Shown piece by piece: positions 15,940 to 24,883 of a stretch of 64,000 bases of DNA (positions are counted from its first letter, which is position 1; each line of letters opens with the position of its first letter). The position numbers were made by a program, and so were the translations under genes. The DNA lies in contig CAVCMI010000036.1 of assembly GCA_963603365.1 (NCBI GenBank), positions 18,064 to 82,063 on the forward strand. The letters are read 5' to 3'. Under the pieces are notes generated by a model. It had not been told where the DNA came from. It was given only the letters and a program-made list of their open reading frames with translations, and did no database searches. The DNA comes from F23-D06 sp963603365 (GTDB lineage Bacteria; Bacteroidota; Bacteroidia; Bacteroidales; WCHB1-69).

Positions 15940-17118
15940 ATGAAAAGAGTTTTCCTGCATAAAAACAAAGAAAAATCCCTGTCGCGCTTTCATCCGTGGA
16001 TATTCTCCGGTGCGATAGACCGAACTGAACACGGCATCAGCAACGGCGACATTGTGGAAGTGTGCGACGCAGAGGGCAACTTCATGGCGACGGGACACTT
16101 CCACAACAGTTCAATCGCCATTCGCATATTCAGTTTTGAGCCCTGCGTACCAGACTACAATTTCTGGAAACAGAAAGCGGGACAGGCTCTGCAGCTCCGC
16201 ACCGCACTTGGACTTGCCGGCAGCAAGGAGACCACTATGTTCCGGCTCGTGAACGGCGAGGGCGACGGACTGCCCGGACTGGTCATCGACCTATACGGGG
16301 CACATGCCGTGCTGCAGTTCCACTCCATCGGCATGAGCCGGCTGAAAGAGACGTTCACACAAATCATAAAGGAACTGTTTCCCGACATACAGTCCATATT
16401 CAGCAAAAGCAGCCTTACCCTTGCCGACGGCGGCGGCGAGTGCTGCGACGAGCTTCTGTACGGCACAACAGAACCGACAATAGCCCTTGAAAACGGCATC
16501 CCCTTCCACATTGACATTGCCGGCGGACAGAAAACCGGCTTTTTCCTGGACCAGCGCGACAGCCGTGCCTTGGTCGGCAAATATGCGCACGGCCGCACCA
16601 TGCTCAACATGTTCTGCTATTCGGGCGGCTTCTCCGCTTACGCGCTGCGTGGCGGAGCGCACCGGGTTGATTCCGTTGACATATCGAGGAAAGCCATCGA
16701 CCTCACCAACCAGAACATCGCCCTCTTAGGCAAAAACGCCGAAAGCCGCCACGCCTCCTACTGCGAAGATGTGTTCTCCTTTTTGGACCGGATGCCGCAA
16801 AGAAGATACGACCTCATCGTGCTTGACCCTCCCGCATTCGCCAAGCATCAGCGCATCAAGGAACAGGGGCTGAAAGGATACCGCAACATCAACCGAAAGG
16901 CTCTCGAAAAAATATGTCCCGGAGGTCTGCTGTTCACCTTTTCATGCTCGCAGGCCGTCAGTATGGACGACTTCAAGACCGTCGTTTTCTCTGCGGCCGC
17001 CATAGAACGCAAGAACATACGGGTACTCCACCACCTGCAACATGCCCCCGACCACGCTTACAGCATCTTCCACCCTGAAGGCAACTATCTGAAAGGGTTG
17101 CTGCTGTATGTGGAATGA
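15940..17118 (+). CDS. rlmI: Class I rRNA methyltransferase, RlmI/RlmK-like
   Basis: This is a 392-residue SAM-dependent RNA cytosine methyltransferase of the RlmI (YccW) type, which makes m5C1962 in 23S rRNA in E. coli. A PUA domain fills residues 1-75 (LSRFHPWIFSGAI, GDIVEVCDAEG). A central RlmI-specific domain follows, with GGQKTGFFLDQRDSR. The Rossmann SAM site is MLNMFCYSGGFSAYAL and the catalytic motif is VLDPPAF, with SCS later. Specificity is inferred from family membership only. The start is 19 bases after the pckA terminator. Confidence 0.9.
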   Translation: MKRVFLHKNKEKSLSRFHPWIFSGAIDRTEHGISNGDIVEVCDAEGNFMATGHFHNSSIAIRIFSFEPCVPDYNFWKQKAGQALQLRTALGLAGSKETTMFRLVNGEGDGLPGLVIDLYGAHAVLQFHSIGMSRLKETFTQIIKELFPDIQSIFSKSSLTLADGGGECCDELLYGTTEPTIALENGIPFHIDIAGGQKTGFFLDQRDSRALVGKYAHGRTMLNMFCYSGGFSAYALRGGAHRVDSVDISRKAIDLTNQNIALLGKNAESRHASYCEDVFSFLDRMPQRRYDLIVLDPPAFAKHQRIKEQGLKGYRNINRKALEKICPGGLLFTFSCSQAVSMDDFKTVVFSAAAIERKNIRVLHHLQHAPDHAYSIFHPEGNYLKGLLLYVE

Positions 17119-17154
17119 GCCGGCTGACAATAATGCAGGTAAACGAAAAATTTA

Positions 17155-17162
17155 TATTTTTG
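17155..17162 (+). promoter_or_regulatory. -7 promoter box of glyA with leader stem-loop
   Basis: TATTTTTG precedes CCGCCGC. A small stem-loop (TGCCGC 17161-17166 with GCGGCA 17180-17185) sits at the likely 5' end of the glyA mRNA. The leader is about 65 bases, too short for a known glycine riboswitch. Confidence 0.45.
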
Positions 17163-17234
17163 CCGCCGCTGAAATGGCAGCGGCAATAGGAACACAAACC
17201 CAAAAGAAACAATTTTTTTATTCAAAATAGAATT

Positions 17235-18515
17235 ATGAAAAGAGATCAGCAGATTTTTGATTTAATCCAGCAGGAGCGTCAGCGCCAGACCAACGGCATT
17301 GAACTCATAGCCTCTGAAAACTTCGTAAGCGACCAAGTGATGGAAGCCATGGGCTCGGTCATGACCAACAAATACGCCGAGGGTCTTCCCACCAAACGCT
17401 ACTACGGCGGTTGCCAGATTGTAGACCAGAGCGAACAGATCGCCATCGACCGCGTCAAACAGCTCTTCGGATGCGAATGGGCAAACGTGCAGCCGCACTC
17501 CGGCGCACAGGCCAACATGGCCGTGCTGCTGGCATGCCTCAAGCCCGGCGACACCTTCATGGGACTTGACTTGAACCACGGCGGGCACCTTTCACATGGG
17601 TCACCGGTCAACTCTTCCGGAATCCTCTATCGCCCCGTAGCCTATCAGGTGGACGAAGAGACCGGCTGCATCAACTATGACACCATGGAAGAGGTCGCGC
17701 TCCGCGAGCGTCCGAAATTGATCATCGGCGGCGCCTCGGCATACAGCCGCGACTGGGACTGGGAGCGTATGCGCAAAATCGCCGACGAGGTTGGCGCCAT
17801 CCTGATGGCAGACATCTCCCACCCTGCAGGACTTATTGCTAAAGGACTGCTTAACAACGCTGTGGCTCACTGCCACATTGTCACCACCACCACACACAAG
17901 ACCCTCCGAGGACCCCGCGGCGGACTTATTATGCTGGGCAAGGACTTCGAAAACCCTTGGGGCAAAACTACTCCCAAAGGCGTCGTGAAGATGATGTCGC
18001 AACTTCTGGATTCTGCCGTATTCCCGGGCGTGCAAGGCGGACCGCTTGAGCACGTGATCGCAGCCAAGGCTGTGGCTTTCGGAGAAGCGCTCACCGACGA
18101 GTACGCACAGTATGTCAAACAGGTCAAACTGAACGCCGCAGCCATGGCTGACGCTTTCATCAAGAGAGGATACAAAATCATCTCCAACGGCACAGACAAC
18201 CACCTGATGCTGATTGACCTCCGCACCAAATTCCCCGAAATGACCGGAAAAGTCGCCGAAAACACGCTCGTCAAGGCCGACATCACCATCAACAAGAATA
18301 TGGTCCCGTTTGACACCCGCTCTGCTTTCCAAACCTCCGGCCTTAGAGTTGGAACCCCGGCCATCACCACACGCGGACTGAAAGAGAACGACATGGACGG
18401 CATTGTTGCCATGATTGACAACATTCTCTGCGACGTTGAAAATGAAGAACTCATCGCAAAGACACGCAAACAAGTCAACGACATGATGCACGACCGGCCG
18501 TTGTTTGCTTGGTAA
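17235..18515 (+). CDS. glyA: Serine hydroxymethyltransferase
   Basis: This PLP enzyme converts serine and tetrahydrofolate to glycine and methylene-tetrahydrofolate, the main one-carbon source. The 426 residues match the family. TPQ-type blocks include EGLPTKRYYGG, VQPHSGAQANMAVL and DISHPAGLIA. The PLP lysine is K222 in VTTTTHKTLRGPRGG. The C-terminal SAFQTSGLRVGTPAITTRG is also diagnostic. The gene is monocistronic, between its own promoter box and a perfect palindromic terminator. Confidence 0.97.
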   Translation: MKRDQQIFDLIQQERQRQTNGIELIASENFVSDQVMEAMGSVMTNKYAEGLPTKRYYGGCQIVDQSEQIAIDRVKQLFGCEWANVQPHSGAQANMAVLLACLKPGDTFMGLDLNHGGHLSHGSPVNSSGILYRPVAYQVDEETGCINYDTMEEVALRERPKLIIGGASAYSRDWDWERMRKIADEVGAILMADISHPAGLIAKGLLNNAVAHCHIVTTTTHKTLRGPRGGLIMLGKDFENPWGKTTPKGVVKMMSQLLDSAVFPGVQGGPLEHVIAAKAVAFGEALTDEYAQYVKQVKLNAAAMADAFIKRGYKIISNGTDNHLMLIDLRTKFPEMTGKVAENTLVKADITINKNMVPFDTRSAFQTSGLRVGTPAITTRGLKENDMDGIVAMIDNILCDVENEELIAKTRKQVNDMMHDRPLFAW

Positions 18516-18583
18516 CAGACCTCAGCTACAATAGGTTTGGCCGTTATGACGAAAACCATAATACTTTAAATCTTTTTATTGGT

Positions 18584-18620
18584 GAAACATCCCCGGCGCG
18601 CCGGGGATGTTTCTTTTATT
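18584..18620 (+). terminator. Intrinsic terminator after glyA
   Basis: A 30-base perfect palindrome (18584-18613, centre GGCGCGCC) is followed by TTTTATT. The stem is almost loopless as written, so the real hairpin would open a few central bases. Confidence 0.85.
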
Positions 18621-18708
18621 CTTTCAACCCTAATCTCAGACATTAGAACAATCTTAAGCATCGTCAGAGTTTTTTTTTCACAGACAAAGAGGCAGTGCGA
18701 AAAAAATG

Positions 18709-18716
18709 TATCTTTG
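18709..18716 (+). promoter_or_regulatory. -7 promoter box of the NifU-domain gene
   Basis: TATCTTTGCCGCC lies 28 bases upstream of the ATG at 18744. Confidence 0.6.
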
Positions 18717-18743
18717 CCGCCGTTATCGAAAAAGAGACAGAGC

Positions 18744-18992
18744 ATGAACAGTCCGACCCTTGAACAGAAAGTGATTTCCATCATCGACCAAATCCGTCCA
18801 TACCTTCAGCAGGATGGCGGCGACATCGAATTCATAGAGCTCACGCCTGAAAACGTGGTCAAAGTCAAACTTCAAGGTGCTTGCGGCTCTTGCCCCCACG
18901 CTAAAATGACCCTCAAAAGCGGTGTGGAACAAACCATCAAAAACTATCTTCCCGAAATCGACCATGTGGAAGACATCATTTTAGGATTCTAA
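18744..18992 (+). CDS. NifU-like Fe-S scaffold/carrier protein
   Basis: This 82-residue single-domain NifU C-terminal (Nfu) protein binds or delivers Fe-S clusters. The cluster-binding CxxC lies in GACGSCPHAKMTLKSG. The preceding YLQQDGGDIEFIEL and the end YLPEIDHVEDI are the usual Nfu blocks. A longer open frame runs upstream to 18579, but it crosses the promoter box and encodes a non-conserved sequence, so the ATG at 18744 is used. The ychF start follows 14 bases after the stop, so the two are probably one operon. Confidence 0.92.
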   Translation: MNSPTLEQKVISIIDQIRPYLQQDGGDIEFIELTPENVVKVKLQGACGSCPHAKMTLKSGVEQTIKNYLPEIDHVEDIILGF

Positions 18993-19005
18993 ATCAGTAA
19001 AGAGG

Positions 19006-20103
19006 ATGGGACTGAAGTGCGGCATAACGGGACTGACCAACTCTGGCAAGACTACCATATTCAATTGTATTTCGAACACGAAGGCAGCCGTCACGGAATT
19101 TGCCTACAGTACGAACAAGTCGAATATCGGTGTCTGCTCTGTGCCAGACAACCGGTTGACGCACATCAACACATTCATCCATGCCGACAAACTGGTATAT
19201 GCCACGCTTGACCTTGTAGACATCCCTGGTCTGGCCAAAGGCGCCAGCCACGGCGAAGGCATCGGCAACGCATTCCTGGCCGACATCCGCCTGTGCGACG
19301 CGCTCATCCATGTGCTCCGTTGTTTTGACAACCCCGCCTTGCCCCATGTGGAAGGCTCTGTCAACCCTGTCCGCGACATCGAGATCGTAGATTTTGAACT
19401 GCAGTGCAAAGACCTTGAACAGATAGACCGGAAAATACAAAAAGTTGAAAAAGCAGCCAAAATCGGAGAGAAAGCAGCCAAGCACGACTATGAAGTGCTG
19501 AAGAAATACAAAGAACATCTGGAGAGCTTCCAGAATGTCAGAACCCTTGAGGTGACAGATGACGAGCAGTCTGTGGTTGCAGACATGATGCTGCTGACGG
19601 CAAAGCCGGTACTTTATGTTTGTAACGTGAACGACAAGGATGCCGTTACGGGCAACGCCTATTCTGAAAGTGTGAAGAAATATGTAGAAGAAAACGGCGG
19701 GGAAATGCTTGTGATAGCGGCAAAGATTGAATCTGAAATTGCAGAACTTGACAACGAAGATGACCGAAAGGTTTTTCTGGAAGATGTCGGTCTTGCGGAA
19801 CCCGGTGTCAACAAAGTAATACGCGCAGCGTACAAGATGTTGGACCTGATATCGTTCTTCACCGTCGGCGGAAAAGAGAACCGGGCATGGACCATAAGGC
19901 GAGGCATGTTTGCCCCGCAGGCAGCCGGTGTCATACACAGCGACCTTGAGCGCGGCTTCATCCGTGCAGAGGTGATAAAATACGATGATCTTGTAAACCT
20001 CGGCTCCGAATTGAAATGCAAAGAGGCCGGCAAATTGTTTGTGGAAGGCAAAAACTATGTGGTTCAGGATGGCGACATCCTCCACATCAGATTTAATGTA
20101 TAG
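19006..20103 (+). CDS. ychF: Ribosome-binding ATPase YchF/Ola1
   Basis: YchF is an Obg-family P-loop NTPase that prefers ATP, associates with ribosomes and responds to redox stress. It has 365 residues. G1 is GLTNSGKTT near residue 8-16, G3 is DIPGLAKGAS (about 70-79), and the altered G4 NVND gives ATP preference. A coiled-coil insertion lies around 130-165. The C-terminal TGS domain includes FTVGGKENRAWTI, MFAPQAAGVIHSD and GDILHIRFNV. The tRNA-Gly gene starts 6 bases after its stop. Confidence 0.96.
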   Translation: MGLKCGITGLTNSGKTTIFNCISNTKAAVTEFAYSTNKSNIGVCSVPDNRLTHINTFIHADKLVYATLDLVDIPGLAKGASHGEGIGNAFLADIRLCDALIHVLRCFDNPALPHVEGSVNPVRDIEIVDFELQCKDLEQIDRKIQKVEKAAKIGEKAAKHDYEVLKKYKEHLESFQNVRTLEVTDDEQSVVADMMLLTAKPVLYVCNVNDKDAVTGNAYSESVKKYVEENGGEMLVIAAKIESEIAELDNEDDRKVFLEDVGLAEPGVNKVIRAAYKMLDLISFFTVGGKENRAWTIRRGMFAPQAAGVIHSDLERGFIRAEVIKYDDLVNLGSELKCKEAGKLFVEGKNYVVQDGDILHIRFNV

Positions 20104-20109
20104 AATAAT

Positions 20110-20185
20110 GCGGTAGTAGCTCAGTTGGCAGAGCGGCGGCTTCCCAAGCCGCAGGTCGCGGGTTCGAACCCCGTCTACCGCTCCA
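20110..20185 (+). tRNA. tRNA-Gly (anticodon CCC)
   Basis: A full cloverleaf is visible. The acceptor GCGGTAG pairs with CTACCGC, the D arm is GCTC/GAGC, and the anticodon stem GCGGC/GCCGC holds loop TTCCCAA (anticodon CCC, reading GGG). The T arm contains TTCGAAC. The 3' CCA is encoded at 20183-20185. It is probably co-transcribed with ychF and ends at the terminator at 20192. Confidence 0.95.
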
Positions 20186-20191
20186 AAAGTA

Positions 20192-20232
20192 AAAGAGCAG
20201 CAGTCTTGAGACACAGATTGCTGCTCTTTGTT
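20192..20232 (+). terminator. Intrinsic terminator after tRNA-Gly
   Basis: The stem AAAGAGCAGC (20192-20201) pairs with GCTGCTCTTT (20220-20229) across an 18-base loop, directly after the tRNA. Confidence 0.8.
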
Positions 20233-20345
20233 TATGAGTTGTCGGGTTACGTCAAATTGGATCTGTCTCGAAGGCTCTTTCCGGGCAGTCTCCTACGTAT
20301 GTCTTTATCACTATGCCACTTGAATCTATGACTGCATACAACACG

Positions 20346-20948
20346 TCAGACGTTATTCTGCAAGTTTCCGACCATAATGGCCACGTTGATGGCGAACATC
20401 TTGACAGCAATGGCCAAGAGGATGACACCAAAGAACTTACGCACGATAAACAACAGGTCGTTGCCCAATATGTTCCTGATCTTGTCAACAGACACAATCA
20501 CAATAAAATCGAGCAGGATATTCAGCACTAATGCTATCATGATATTGACTACCGCGTATTCCGCACGAAGGGAGAGCAGGGCGGTCAATGCGCCGGGACC
20601 GGCAATCAGGGGAAAAGCCACGGGCACGATGGAGGCTTTCGTCTTCCCGCCCTCGTTCTTGATAATCTCAACGCCGAGAATCATTTCGAGGGCAAGGACA
20701 AATATCACAAATGAGCCAGCCACGGCAAACGAGGCCGTATCTACACCGAACATTTTCAAAAGCGCGTCTCCAGCGAAGAAGAAAAGCACAAAAAGAAACA
20801 AGGCAACCGTACACGACTTCCATGCGGTGATGTCCTCCTTCCGCTGACGGATATTAAGGAAAATGGGTATTGAGCCTATGATGTCAATTACGGCAAACAT
20901 CACAATAAATGCACTGGCGATCTCAAGAAAACTGATATGATGAAACAT
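20346..20948 (-). CDS. MarC-family integral membrane protein
   Basis: This is a 200-residue protein with about six transmembrane segments: SAFIVMFAVIDIIGSIPIF, KSCTVALFLFVLFFFAGDAL, FAVAGSFVIFVLALEMILG, VAFPLIAGPGALTALLSL, VVNIMIALVLNILLDFIVIV and FGVILLAIAVKMFAINV. The PxxxGP loop (FPLIAGPGA) is the MarC family hallmark. MarC proteins were once linked to multiple antibiotic resistance, but a transport function is not proven. The gene stands alone, downstream of the 4-hydroxybutyrate operon terminator and convergent with the tRNA-Gly unit. Confidence 0.9.
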   Translation of the reverse strand: MFHHISFLEIASAFIVMFAVIDIIGSIPIFLNIRQRKEDITAWKSCTVALFLFVLFFFAGDALLKMFGVDTASFAVAGSFVIFVLALEMILGVEIIKNEGGKTKASIVPVAFPLIAGPGALTALLSLRAEYAVVNIMIALVLNILLDFIVIVSVDKIRNILGNDLLFIVRKFFGVILLAIAVKMFAINVAIMVGNLQNNV

Positions 20949-20979
20949 AATGTTGATAATAAGGTTGAGGGTTCACGTT

Positions 20980-21024
20980 TAAAGAAAAAAAGAGGATAAG
21001 GAGACCGGAGTCTTCCTTATCCTC
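20980..21024 (-). terminator. Intrinsic terminator of the 4-hydroxybutyrate operon
   Basis: A stem of at least 10 bp, AGGATAAGGA (20993-21002) with TCCTTATCCT (21014-21023), is followed on the minus strand by a T-rich run (20982-20991). It lies 20 bases after the sucD stop. Confidence 0.88.
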
Positions 21025-21043
21025 CTATAGGTGATGTCAAAGA

Positions 21044-22414
21044 CTATTGCTGCCAGATTTCTTCGTCTGACGGCATGTGGATTCTCGTTGAGAGAGGGGC
21101 CACACGCGTGATGTTAAGCAGATGTCTGTATGTAAAGTTCTCGGAAATGGAGTTGTGTCCCCAGCTGCCGCAACCCAGCGTATTGGTCACAGGCAGTCCG
21201 TTCTGAATAGAACCGCCGGCAGTCGTTGCACAGATGGCATTGACGATGACGCGGGAAACAGACAGTTCGGAACCGGCCTTTACGATGTTGGCCTGGCTGT
21301 TGGAGTGGATGCCGGCCGTGTGACCGTTACCCTCGAACGAAAGGTTGGTCTGGGCGATCTCGATGGCCTGGTCGAAGTATTTGTAAGGGAAAGCACCCAT
21401 AACCGGGCACATTTTTTCCTTGCTGATGGGATCTCCTTCACCAAACTTGCCGTTGGACTCTACCACAATGATGCGGGTGCCTTCAGGAACGGAAATGCCA
21501 GCCTTGTCGGCAATCATCTTGGCAGACTGGCCTACAACATCGCGTGCGGTATGGCCGTCTTGGAAGATAGCGTTGAGAATCTTCTCGCGTTCTTCTTTGG
21601 TTGCGATGTATGCTCCGTGCTGACGGAATGCTGCCATCACGGCGTCGCGGTCTTCTTCGGGATAGATGAAGCTCTGTTCGCCGGAGCAGATGATACCGTT
21701 GTCGAAAGAACGGCCGGTGACAATTTTCCCGGCAGCCAGATCGTATTCAATGTTGCGGTCAAGGATGACCTGTACATTGCCGGCACCCACACCGAACGAG
21801 GGTCTTCCGGAAGAATAAGCGGACTTCACCATTGACATGCCGCCGGTAGCCACCGTGACATCACAAAGTTCCATCAAGGCCTTCGTCTTCTCGATAGAAG
21901 GCTCTTCAACGATCTGCACCATTCCCTCGGGCACATCCATACACTTGATGGCATCGAGAATCGTCTGCACGGCAAGGGTGGAACACTTCACAGCCTTAGG
22001 GTGCGGCGAGATGATAATGGCATTCTTGGTCTTGAGCGCGAAAGCAATCTTTGACATCGGCGTGACGATTGGGTTCGTCATCGGCGTGACACCGGCCACG
22101 ACACCGATCGGCTTCGCAATCTCGATAAGACCGGTCATATCGTTGATGCTCAAGATACCCATAGACTTTTTGTATCTGAGGTCTAACCAAACACCCTTGG
22201 CCTTGTTTCTGTTCTTCGAAACCTTGTCTTCATAGACGCCCATTTTTGTTTCGTCGATGGCGGCGCGGGCGAGCGATTCTGCATTGTTGTAAATCGAGTG
22301 TGTTAATAGTTTGACGGTAGTGTCAACGTCTTCCTGATCAAAATGCGATGCATACAAAGCCTGCGCCGCTCTGGCTTTTTCAACCATTTTCTGGATTTCC
22401 TCGAAAACTTCCAT
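21044..22414 (-). CDS. sucD: CoA-acylating succinate-semialdehyde dehydrogenase
   Basis: SucD reduces succinyl-CoA to succinate semialdehyde with NAD(P)H, the entry step to 4-hydroxybutyrate. The 456 residues form an aldehyde-dehydrogenase fold of the CoA-dependent (AdhE-N/EutE/SucD) type. The catalytic Cys is C243 in NGIICSGEQS. Conserved blocks are VAGVTPMTNPIVTPM (about 107-121), IISPHPKAVKCS and FGVGAGNVQVILD. An acetaldehyde dehydrogenase reading is possible from the family alone. The neighbours 4hbD, CoA-transferase and abfD make the succinyl-CoA assignment much more likely. It is the last gene of the operon. Confidence 0.9.
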   Translation of the reverse strand: MEVFEEIQKMVEKARAAQALYASHFDQEDVDTTVKLLTHSIYNNAESLARAAIDETKMGVYEDKVSKNRNKAKGVWLDLRYKKSMGILSINDMTGLIEIAKPIGVVAGVTPMTNPIVTPMSKIAFALKTKNAIIISPHPKAVKCSTLAVQTILDAIKCMDVPEGMVQIVEEPSIEKTKALMELCDVTVATGGMSMVKSAYSSGRPSFGVGAGNVQVILDRNIEYDLAAGKIVTGRSFDNGIICSGEQSFIYPEEDRDAVMAAFRQHGAYIATKEEREKILNAIFQDGHTARDVVGQSAKMIADKAGISVPEGTRIIVVESNGKFGEGDPISKEKMCPVMGAFPYKYFDQAIEIAQTNLSFEGNGHTAGIHSNSQANIVKAGSELSVSRVIVNAICATTAGGSIQNGLPVTNTLGCGSWGHNSISENFTYRHLLNITRVAPLSTRIHMPSDEEIWQQ

Positions 22415-22419
22415 AAAAA

Positions 22420-23547
22420 TTAAAATAACAATGAATAAATGCTTTTTATCTCTTCTACTGACATCGGAACATAATTGTTCTTCAGCAGTCTCTGTTGCGT
22501 TTCAACAACACTGTGGGCGAAACTCTCCTTTTCCGGCTCTTTCATCCCGAACTCGTGGAGCGGGCGTTTGGAAACCAGGTTGTCGAGCAGTTCGGCAAGT
22601 TTGGTGTATATCACCTCGTACGATGCATCTTCCGGCAATTGCAGTTCATTGGCCAGCAATGCATTGAGTTCCTTTATGCAGCCGTCAGGGTTGCGTTTGT
22701 TGTAAAACCTGAACACTTCTGTAAAGAACTGGTAGTTAGCCTCTCCGTGGGGCACATGGTAATTTGCCCCGAGCGGATAAGACATGGCATGCACGGCGCC
22801 TACGCCGGCGTTGCCGAATGCGATGCCTGCAAAATTCGCGGCCACTAACATATCGTCAAAACGCTGCATGCGGTAATCTTCGCCGTTTTTTACGATGCCG
22901 CTGAACACATCGAGGATGATGTGGATGGCCTCGCGCGAGAAGAGACGCGTGTAAGCGCTTGCCTTAGGCGAAACATAAGATTCTGTGGCATGGATCAAGG
23001 CATCGATGGCACTGAATGCATAGAACTTGAATGGAAGACCCTTCAGCAGTTCGGGGATCAGGACAGCGTCATCAGCGATGATGGCGTCGTCTGCAAGTCC
23101 CATCTTGGTGTGCTTTGCGCGGATCTCTGCAATCGAGATGTTGGTAACCTCGCTGCCGGTGCCGCAAGTGGTGGGTACTATCAGAAGGGCTTTATCCTTG
23201 ACAATCGGGATCTTGCGTTCGAAAGCATCTGTAACGTTGTCAACGCCTTTCAAGGCAAAGACCTTCGAGATGTCGATGACCGTGCCGCCGCCGATGGCTA
23301 TGACCCTCTTGAAGTCAAAATCCTTCACATCTTTGAGAATGGCGTTCATCATCTCGTCAGAGGGCTCGCCGCTGCCGTATTTGTCCTGCATCACAAAACG
23401 GCAAGGCAACCCGAGATTCTTCATGAAAGGGTCATACAGGAACGACTGCGTGACTACCAAATCGTTGACATCGAGATTGTATTCCTTTGCAAAATCGGCA
23501 AATGTGTCGCATTTCCCAATTCTTGTCTTCAAATCAAATACTTTCAT
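22420..23547 (-). CDS. 4hbD: 4-hydroxybutyrate dehydrogenase (iron-containing ADH)
   Basis: This NAD-dependent group III alcohol dehydrogenase reduces succinate semialdehyde to 4-hydroxybutyrate. It has 375 residues. The nucleotide motif GGGTVIDISK lies at 86-95, VPTTCGTGSEVTN is the family cofactor loop, and the metal-binding histidines lie in HATESY and HAMSYPLGANYHVPHGEAN. The start overlaps the stop of the upstream CoA-transferase by 4 bases (23544-23547), and the sucD start follows 5 bases after its own stop. Substrate is inferred from the operon. Confidence 0.9.
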   Translation of the reverse strand: MKVFDLKTRIGKCDTFADFAKEYNLDVNDLVVTQSFLYDPFMKNLGLPCRFVMQDKYGSGEPSDEMMNAILKDVKDFDFKRVIAIGGGTVIDISKVFALKGVDNVTDAFERKIPIVKDKALLIVPTTCGTGSEVTNISIAEIRAKHTKMGLADDAIIADDAVLIPELLKGLPFKFYAFSAIDALIHATESYVSPKASAYTRLFSREAIHIILDVFSGIVKNGEDYRMQRFDDMLVAANFAGIAFGNAGVGAVHAMSYPLGANYHVPHGEANYQFFTEVFRFYNKRNPDGCIKELNALLANELQLPEDASYEVIYTKLAELLDNLVSKRPLHEFGMKEPEKESFAHSVVETQQRLLKNNYVPMSVEEIKSIYSLLF

Positions 23548-24839
23548 ATTTTAAATCTTTTTTTCAGTTCTTCATTCAGTTCCTCGCGGAAGTCCGGGTG
23601 AGCGATTTCGACCAGGCTTTTGGCGCGCTGCCTGAGCGTGCGGCCTTTGAGTTTTGCCACACCGTACTCGGTAACAACATAGTCAACCTCGTTGCGGGAG
23701 GTGGTGACGGCTGCGCCTTGGTCAAGCATCGGCACAATGCGTGAAATCTTTCCGTGTCCGGCAGTAGAGGGCATAGCCATAATAGAAATGCCGCCTTTTG
23801 ACAAGGAAGCGCCGCGTACATAGTCAACCTGTCCTCCGGTGCCGCTGTATTGCTTCTGCCCGATGGTTTCAGAGGCCACCTGTCCGGCAAAGTCAACAGA
23901 GAGACAAGAGTTGATGGATACCATATTGTCATTCTTGCCGATAACCCACGGGTCGTTCACATAATCGACAGGATACAGTTCAACCATAGGATTGTTGTTC
24001 ACAAAGTCATACAGTTTCTGAGTGCCCATCAAAAACGTGGCGACAAGTTTGCCCGGATGGAGGGTTTTCTTGACGCAGTTGACGACGCCGGCTTCTACAA
24101 GGTCAACCACGCTGTCGGAGAACATCTCCGTATGGATGCCGAGGTCTTTCTTGTCTTTCAAGAACATAGCCACAGCGTCGGGGATGGCGCCGATGCCGAG
24201 TTGCAGCGTAGCCCCGTCCTTGATGAGGGAAGCGCAGTTGCGTCCGATGTTCTTCTCAACGTCTGTAATGTTAGGACGTGGGATCTCAGGGGTTTTGTAG
24301 GAGCAAGGCACCATATAGGTGATCCGGGAGGCGTGAATCCTGTTCTCCAGACCGCAAGTGCGCGGCAGCTGGTCGTTCATCTCCGCAATCACGACCTTAG
24401 CCTTCAGGGCAGCAGGGCGCGCATAGTCGCAGGAGACGCCGAAACTGCAGTAGCCCTCGCTGTCCGGGGGCGTCACCGTGACGACGGCAACGTCAACCGG
24501 GAAAGCTTCACCGAGCAACTTGGGGACCTCATGGAAGAAGCACGGGAAAAAGTCTGCTGCCCCGTCCACGATAGCCTGGCGCGAGTTGGCTCCGGCAAAG
24601 TTGGTGATGTGCCTGAAATGACCATAGCACTCCGGCTTCATATAGTCGCCGTCGCCCAAGGCCAGCATGTGATAAATCTTGACACCGTTGTAATCTTCAC
24701 GGTGTTCGGCAAGGGTTTTCGCCACATGCAGCGGGATGCCGGCCGTTTCCGAGAAAACGACAAAGTCGCCGTCCTTGATTGCCTTGATGGCAGTCTCGGC
24801 CGAGGTGACTTTGTCTTTATAAATTTCTTTCCAATCCAT
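23544..24839 (-). CDS. abfT: 4-hydroxybutyrate CoA-transferase
   Basis: The enzyme moves CoA from acetyl-CoA or butyryl-CoA to 4-hydroxybutyrate. It has 431 residues and belongs to the acetyl-CoA hydrolase/transferase family (Cat1/Cat2/AbfT). Conserved features include LQLGIGAIPDAVAMFL, the segment GLENRIHASRITYMVP, and the C-terminal GQVDYVRGASLSKGG and YVVTEYGVAKLKGRTLRQRA with the CoA-binding glycines. Acetate- or butyrate-specific transferases are close relatives, so the substrate comes from context. It lies 44 bases after abfD. Confidence 0.88.
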   Translation of the reverse strand: MDWKEIYKDKVTSAETAIKAIKDGDFVVFSETAGIPLHVAKTLAEHREDYNGVKIYHMLALGDGDYMKPECYGHFRHITNFAGANSRQAIVDGAADFFPCFFHEVPKLLGEAFPVDVAVVTVTPPDSEGYCSFGVSCDYARPAALKAKVVIAEMNDQLPRTCGLENRIHASRITYMVPCSYKTPEIPRPNITDVEKNIGRNCASLIKDGATLQLGIGAIPDAVAMFLKDKKDLGIHTEMFSDSVVDLVEAGVVNCVKKTLHPGKLVATFLMGTQKLYDFVNNNPMVELYPVDYVNDPWVIGKNDNMVSINSCLSVDFAGQVASETIGQKQYSGTGGQVDYVRGASLSKGGISIMAMPSTAGHGKISRIVPMLDQGAAVTTSRNEVDYVVTEYGVAKLKGRTLRQRAKSLVEIAHPDFREELNEELKKRFKI

Positions 24840-24883
24840 ATAAATAATGATTTAAATGCATTTCAGGGAAGTGCAATCGAGCA

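Noticed and set aside
14644..16104. 486-codon open frame on the minus strand across pckA and the start of rlmI
   Set aside because: It is antisense to a confidently identified gene, crosses the pckA terminator and has the His/Val/Gly-rich composition of a codon-position shadow.
17601..18491. 296-codon minus frame inside glyA
   Set aside because: Antisense shadow of a high-GC gene, no recognisable domain.
18579..18743. 55-residue N-terminal extension of the NifU-domain gene
   Set aside because: It begins in the glyA terminator and crosses the promoter box; the NifU domain starts right after the ATG at 18744.
18994..20214. 406-codon open frame on the minus strand across ychF and tRNA-Gly
   Set aside because: It covers a clear ychF gene and a tRNA in antisense and shows no family motif.
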